From the NCBI RefSeq assembly GCF_900113615.1, contig NZ_FOPZ01000017.1, forward strand, positions 1 to 64,000: a DNA stretch of 64,000 bases. Reading direction: 5' to 3'. The position numbers and the translations under genes were made by a program. This DNA comes from Halorubrum aquaticum. GTDB taxonomy: Archaea > Halobacteriota > Halobacteria > Halobacteriales > Haloferacaceae. The notes under the pieces were generated by a model, which saw only the letters and a program-made list of their open reading frames with translations, was not told the origin of the DNA and made no database searches. Below, piece after piece: positions 60,059 through 64,000 of the stretch. Every line of letters begins with the position of its first letter. Position 1 is the stretch's first letter.

Positions 60059-61075
60059 ATGGACTATCGACGGCTGGGGTCGACGGGAACGCGCGTCTCC
60101 GAACTCTGCTTCGGCACGTGGCGGTTCGGCCGGAAGACGGGCGGCGTCCTCGAGACGGACGAGGAGCAGGCGCACGGACTGCTCGACGCGTTCGCCGACC
60201 GCGGCGGCAACTTCGTCGACACCGCGAACGTCTACGGCGACCCCAACGGGACGAGCGAGGAGTACGTCGGGAACTGGCTCGAGACGCGCGACCGCGAGCA
60301 GTACGTGCTCGCCTCGAAGGTGTACTTCGGCTTCGACGACTCAAACCCGAACGGCTCGGGACTCTCACGGACCCATATCCGCAACCAGATCGAGGGAACG
60401 CTCGACCGGCTCGGCACCGACTACCTCGACCTGTACTACATCCACCGGTGGGACGAGGAGACGCCGATCGAGGAGACGCTGTCGGCGCTCGACGGGCTGG
60501 TCGCGGACGGGAGGGTGAACTACCTCGGCGCGTCGACGATGGCGGCCTGGCAGCTCACGAAGGCGCTCTGGAAGTCGGACGTGAACGACTACGAGCGCTT
60601 CGAGGTGACCCAGCCGCTGTTTCACGCCGGCTACTACGAGGACGTCGAGGAGTACCTCTCGGTCGCCGAGGACCAGGACCTCGCGGTGTGTCCGTACTCC
60701 CCGCTCGCCGGCGGGTTCCTCACGGGCAAGTACACCCGCGCGGACCCCGACGACCCGAAGTCGGTACGGGCTCCGGACGGCTCCCGCGGGAGCTTCGACG
60801 AGCGGTTCGAGCGCTTCTACCTCTCCGAGCGCGGCTGGAAGGTGCTCGAGGCGGTCCGTACGGTCGCAGACGAGGTCGACGCCACCCCCGCACAGGTGGC
60901 GCTGCGCTGGCTCATGGACCAGGAGGCGTTCACCTGCGTCCCCATCGTCGGCGCGCGCACGGTCGACCAGCTCGAGGAGAACCTCGGGGCCGCGGAGGTG
61001 TCGATCACCCGGGACCAACACGACCGGATCACGGACGCCCGATACGACGAGGAGGGCCGGCGCTGGGGGCACTGA
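60059..61075 (+). CDS. Aldo/keto reductase
   Basis: A 338-residue NADPH-dependent reductase of the YghZ-like/voltage-channel-beta-like group. It starts MDYRRLGSTGTRVSELCFGT. The catalytic Asp and Tyr lie in FVDTANVYGDPNGTSEE, Lys in LASKVYFGF, and His in DLYYIHRWDEETPIEE. NADPH contacts include PYSPLAGGFLTGKYTR and VPIVGARTVDQLEENLG. Substrate not determined. Monocistronic between an acetyltransferase and a small zinc-like protein. Confidence 0.92.
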   Translation: MDYRRLGSTGTRVSELCFGTWRFGRKTGGVLETDEEQAHGLLDAFADRGGNFVDTANVYGDPNGTSEEYVGNWLETRDREQYVLASKVYFGFDDSNPNGSGLSRTHIRNQIEGTLDRLGTDYLDLYYIHRWDEETPIEETLSALDGLVADGRVNYLGASTMAAWQLTKALWKSDVNDYERFEVTQPLFHAGYYEDVEEYLSVAEDQDLAVCPYSPLAGGFLTGKYTRADPDDPKSVRAPDGSRGSFDERFERFYLSERGWKVLEAVRTVADEVDATPAQVALRWLMDQEAFTCVPIVGARTVDQLEENLGAAEVSITRDQHDRITDARYDEEGRRWGH

Positions 61076-61140
61076 TCGGCCGGGAGCTCCGACGCCACCG
61101 ACCGGTCCCGGTTTCCGGACCTCCCGGCCGGCGGGTCGTT

Positions 61141-61147
61141 TTTATAC
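61141..61147 (+). promoter_or_regulatory. TATA-like box (TTTATAC)
   Basis: Lies 23-29 bases before the ATG at 61170, favouring that start over the ATG at 61149. Confidence 0.55.
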
Positions 61148-61169
61148 CATGGGCCGCGAATCCGGGAGT

Positions 61170-61442
61170 ATGAGCGAGGATGACACGGCGGGAGCGATGT
61201 CGGCCGAGGAGTTCCGTTCGCTGACCGACGGGCTGGTCCGGCAGGGCTCCGGCGGCGGCACGACGGTGTACAAGAACGCGGCCGGCGTCGGCTGCCCGAA
61301 CCCGGAATGTGACCTCGGCGTGTTCCAGACGCTTTTCGTCAGCGACCACGGCTGGCAGCGGATCGGCGCGACCCGCGACGGGATCGAGTTGTGTATCTGT
61401 AACACCGAGGACCGCCGGCTGGTGTTCATCCACGACGAGTGA
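61170..61442 (+). CDS. Small haloarchaeal protein with two Cys pairs
   Basis: A 90-residue protein. It contains CPNPEC and, near the end, CICNTEDRRLVFIHDE, enough for one zinc or iron site with four Cys. A short helical N terminus (AEEFRSLTDGLVRQGSGGGT) precedes it. Similar small proteins are common near archaellum or cobalamin genes in haloarchaea, but I do not know a function. The start at 61170 suits the TATA box. Convergence and promoter suggest it is separate from the cobalamin operon downstream. Confidence 0.65.
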   Translation: MSEDDTAGAMSAEEFRSLTDGLVRQGSGGGTTVYKNAAGVGCPNPECDLGVFQTLFVSDHGWQRIGATRDGIELCICNTEDRRLVFIHDE

Positions 61443-61531
61443 TCGACCGGCGAGCGACGGGGACCGGGCGATCGTCGATCGACGCGACACGGACCGCCCC
61501 GATTCAAGGACGTCGACACCGACGGGACCGT

Positions 61532-62254
61532 ATGACCGACGACGCTGCCGAGCCGAACGCGACCGAACCGAACGCGACCGAATCGAGCGCCGCCGAGCGG
61601 AACACGCCCGGCCGCGGGATCACGCCCGACGCGGACCCGATCGAGGCGAGCGCGCCCGAGAAGTTCGGGCTCGTTCAGGCCTGGTGGGGCGACGGGAAGG
61701 GGAAGACGACGGCCGCGTTCGGGATGGGCGCCCGCGCGGTCGGCCACGGGCACCGCGTCCACATGCTCCAGTTCATGAAGGGCGGCGCGGACTCCGTGGA
61801 GGCCGTCCGCGGCGAGTACAACGCGATCCGGGCGCTGTCCGGGTTCTCCTTCGAGAACACCGGCCACTACGGCTGGCACGGGCTGGCCGACGGCTCCGAC
61901 GACGACGACCACGAACGGGACGCACGGGCGGGGCTCGATCGCGCGCGCGAGCTGATCGACGCCGCGAGCGACGCGGATCTCGAGGAACCGATCCCGCTCG
62001 ACGCCGAGCCCGACGCCGGCGTCCACATGCTGGTCCTCGACGAGGTCCTCTACGCGGCCGACCGCGGGCTGATCTCCCCCGAGGAGGTGCTCGATCTGAT
62101 CGACCGGAAGCCTGACGGGCTCGAGCTCGTGCTCACGGGCAGCCACGAACGCCCGGCGTACCTCGAGGACGCGGCGAACCTGATCACCCGCGTCGGCAAG
62201 GAGAAACACCCGATCGACGCCGGCCAGCGCGCCCGGAAGGGCACGGAGTACTGA
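61532..62254 (+). CDS. cobA: Cob(I)yrinic acid a,c-diamide adenosyltransferase
   Basis: A 240-residue CobA/BtuR-type enzyme that adenosylates the corrin ring cobalt using ATP. The P-loop is WWGDGKGKTTAAFGMGARA, followed by VHMLQFMKGG, FENTGHYGWHG and VHMLVLDEVLYAADRGLI. An N-terminal 45-residue acidic Asn/Thr-rich extension contains an NATEP repeat and is probably disordered. The protein ends with ARKGTEY. Its TGA overlaps the ATG of the next small gene by one base. This begins the cobA-unknown-cobQ operon. Confidence 0.94.
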   Translation: MTDDAAEPNATEPNATESSAAERNTPGRGITPDADPIEASAPEKFGLVQAWWGDGKGKTTAAFGMGARAVGHGHRVHMLQFMKGGADSVEAVRGEYNAIRALSGFSFENTGHYGWHGLADGSDDDDHERDARAGLDRARELIDAASDADLEEPIPLDAEPDAGVHMLVLDEVLYAADRGLISPEEVLDLIDRKPDGLELVLTGSHERPAYLEDAANLITRVGKEKHPIDAGQRARKGTEY

Positions 62255-62652
62255 TGGTCGACGGGTCGGGCGGGAGCGGCGGCCCGACCGCCGGTCCCGC
62301 CGACGGTGACGGAGCCGATGCCGACCCCGAAGACGCGGAAGTCGATCCCGCGACGACGCTTCACGACCACCTCGTCGCCACCGAGACGCTTCCGGTTGAG
62401 CGGGAGGCCGGCTGGTACCTCGGGGAGGCACAGGCGCTCGCGGCCGAACTCACGGCCGGCGGTCTCGAGGAGTCGGTCGCCGGCGAGCGCGCCGCCGAGA
62501 TCCGGGAACTGCTCGCGGAGATCGACGGGACCGGCGACGGGGAGGCGGACGCCCACGTCGCGGCCGCCCGCGGACTCGCCGCGCGGATCGCGGAGCGGCC
62601 GGGATCCGACACGAGTCACGTCTCGGACGTCGGCGGGGGATCCGAGGAATGA
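62254..62652 (+). CDS. Small acidic protein between cobA and cobQ
   Basis: A 132-residue soluble protein. The N-terminal 30 residues are Gly/Asp/Pro-rich; the rest is helical ([38 protein letters not shown]). Its ATG overlaps the cobA stop and its stop overlaps the cobQ start, so all three are coupled and it probably serves cobalamin formation. I know no name for it. No catalytic motif is visible. Confidence 0.7.
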   Translation: MVDGSGGSGGPTAGPADGDGADADPEDAEVDPATTLHDHLVATETLPVEREAGWYLGEAQALAAELTAGGLEESVAGERAAEIRELLAEIDGTGDGEADAHVAAARGLAARIAERPGSDTSHVSDVGGGSEE

Positions 62653-64000
62653 CCGACGATCCACACGCCGCGGCCCGGACCCTCCTCGTCGCGGGCACCG
62701 CCTCGCACGTGGGGAAGTCGACGGTCGCCGCGGGACTCTGTCGACACCTCGCCGACGCCGGCGTCGCCGTTGCCCCGTACAAGGCCCAGAACATGTCGAA
62801 CAACGCGCGTGCGGTTCGTACCTCGCCGGGGGCGGATGTCGACGCGGCGTTCGGCGAGGTGGGCGTCTCCCAGTACGTCCAGGCCCGGGCCGCCCGCGTC
62901 GGTCCGGAGACCGACCACAACCCCGTGCTCTTAAAGCCCCGCGGCGAGGGCGAGAGCCAATTGGTGGTGAACGGGCAGGCGGTCGCACACGCCTCCGCGA
63001 CCGACTACTACGGCGACCGGTGGGAGGAGGCCCGCGAGGCCGCGGCGGCGGCCCACCGGCGGCTCGCCGCCGACCACGACGTGATCGTCGCGGAGGGAGC
63101 CGGCTCGATCGCCGAGATCAACCTCCGCGATCGGGACCTCGCGAACGTGGAGACGGCGCGGCTGTTCGGGGACGTGGATCCGCCCGAAGGGGCGGGATCG
63201 TCGGAGGGCGCGGAGATCCTCCTCGTCGCCGACATCGAGCGGGGGGGCGTCTTCGCCGCGCTGGTCGGGACCCTCGAGCTGCTTCCCGCGGACCTTCGCG
63301 ACCGCGTCGTCGGCGCGGTCGTCACCAAGTTCCGCGGCGATCGGAGCCTGCTCGACCCCGGGATCGACGCCTTCGAGGACCGGACCGGCGTCCCCGTCCT
63401 CGGCGTGATCCCCCACGACGACCCCGGGTTGCCCGAGGAGGACAGCGTCGCGCTCCCCGACCCGGGCGAGCGGGCGATCCGGGGCGGAAGCGACGGCGTC
63501 GCCGACGCGGAGGCGGTGACCGTCGCCGTCCCCCGGCTCCCGCGGATCTCGAACGCGACCGACGTGGAGCCGCTCGCGGCCGAGCCGGGCGTCCGCGTCG
63601 CGTTCGTCCCGCTCGACGCCGATCTCGAGGACGTCGACGCGGTCGTGATTCCCGGCACGAAGAACACCGTCGACGACCTCCGGGCCTGCCGGGAGGCCGG
63701 GTTCGACGCCGCGCTCGACTCCTTCGACGGTCCCGTCATCGGGCTCTGTGGCGGCTACCAACTGCTCGGCGAACGGATCACGAACGCGGACGTCGAGAGC
63801 GCGGACCGGGACGCGCCGGGAGTCGTCGACGGGTTCGGCCTGCTCCCGGTCGAGACCGCCTTCTCCGCCGAGAAACGCGTCGTCGCCGCCGAACTCCGGT
63901 TGGACCCGGAGAGGACCGACCTCGTGGACTCGGCCGCCACGGAACCCGGCGCGGGCGACGGACGGGTGCTCGACGCCGCGGGCTACGAGATCCACATGGG
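62649..64000 (+). CDS. cobQ: Cobyric acid synthase (3' end cut)
   Basis: The frame is open to the window end, 450 codons visible. CobQ/CbiP amidates four side chains of adenosylcobyrinic diamide. The dethiobiotin-synthetase-like ATPase begins [20 protein letters not shown] and includes [31 protein letters not shown] and [13 protein letters not shown]. The amidotransferase half has the nucleophile Cys in [15 protein letters not shown]; the last visible residues are GYEIHMG. The start overlaps the previous stop (ATGA). Coupled expression with cobA suggests late cobalamin assembly. Confidence 0.95.
   Translation, partial: MTDDPHAAARTLLVAGTASHVGKSTVAAGLCRHLADAGVAVAPYKAQNMSNNARAVRTSPGADVDAAFGEVGVSQYVQARAARVGPETDHNPVLLKPRGEGESQLVVNGQAVAHASATDYYGDRWEEAREAAAAAHRRLAADHDVIVAEGAGSIAEINLRDRDLANVETARLFGDVDPPEGAGSSEGAEILLVADIERGGVFAALVGTLELLPADLRDRVVGAVVTKFRGDRSLLDPGIDAFEDRTGVPVLGVIPHDDPGLPEEDSVALPDPGERAIRGGSDGVADAEAVTVAVPRLPRISNATDVEPLAAEPGVRVAFVPLDADLEDVDAVVIPGTKNTVDDLRACREAGFDAALDSFDGPVIGLCGGYQLLGERITNADVESADRDAPGVVDGFGLLPVETAFSAEKRVVAAELRLDPERTDLVDSAATEPGAGDGRVLDAAGYEIHM

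Noticed and set aside
1-64000. CRISPR arrays, rRNA, tRNA genes or replication origins
   Set aside because: No spaced direct repeats, cloverleaf patterns, rRNA signatures or orc1/cdc6 gene were seen on reading either strand.

Overview
The window looks like chromosome of an extremely halophilic archaeon (class Halobacteria; Halorubrum or a close relative is my inference, not a search result). The signs are very high G+C, strongly acidic proteins with few Lys and Cys, three halocyanin-type lipoproteins with Tat signals and lipoboxes, archaeal DnaG, GatD and an archaeal-type prolyl-tRNA synthetase, a PibD-type prepilin peptidase, and many TATA-like boxes 22-34 bases before the start codon (leaderless transcripts). 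No rRNA, tRNA, CRISPR array or intact insertion sequence was seen, and no gap between genes exceeds about 270 bases.

Layout. 1-5.3 kb: the end of nuoCD, a threonine synthase, a TIM-barrel glycosidase-like protein, a 31-residue membrane peptide and pyrBI. 5.5-15 kb: a redox neighbourhood with three halocyanin-like lipoproteins (one a tandem with broken copper sites), msrB, a sensor kinase, a DUF5821/TbsP-like regulator, a RIO-type kinase, an acyl-CoA dehydrogenase, a PD-(D/E)XK-like protein, a ring-cleaving-dioxygenase-like protein and an oxidase subunit IV. 15-21 kb: a GNAT acetyltransferase, cobB, birA, a UspA protein and a PAS histidine kinase. 21.0-21.45 kb: a relic joining a frameshifted 5' piece of dhaK to an inverted scrap of ptsH (HPr). 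21.5-31.3 kb: a SolA-like flavoenzyme, a membrane protein, a YqeC-like protein next to an aldehyde ferredoxin oxidoreductase (AOR) paralogue lacking its CxxCxxxC cluster motif, ychF, an amidohydrolase interrupted by an in-frame TAG, and a phytoene-desaturase-like flavoprotein. 31.3-42.8 kb: two envelope proteins, proS, an ABC exporter pair, a lipoprotein, a NUDIX hydrolase, gatD, a GNAT protein, a small membrane protein and pibD. 42.8-54.6 kb: dnaG, a DUF3311/sodium-solute symporter pair, a sugar O-acetyltransferase, mscS, a 2-hydroxyacid dehydrogenase, a glycolipid-binding-like protein, a DUF6498 protein, a class III aminotransferase, an M20 amidohydrolase and a conserved unknown. 54.7-64 kb: a second AOR with intact cluster cysteines, a PAS/GAF kinase with a DUF5806 protein, UspA plus acetyltransferase, an aldo/keto reductase, a small Cys-containing protein, and a cobalamin operon (cobA, unknown, cobQ) running off the window.

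How they fit together. Cobalamin completion is split between cobB (16-17.5 kb) and cobA-cobQ (61.5-64 kb). Electron transfer is represented by NuoCD, halocyanins, the oxidase subunit and two AORs. Three sensor kinases are present without an adjacent response regulator.

Most notable: the dhaK/ptsH relic, the AOR without cluster cysteines, the tandem halocyanin without Cys ligands, the amber-interrupted amidohydrolase, and a recurrent habit of short tandem duplications at the 3' ends of genes, several of which span the stop codon.
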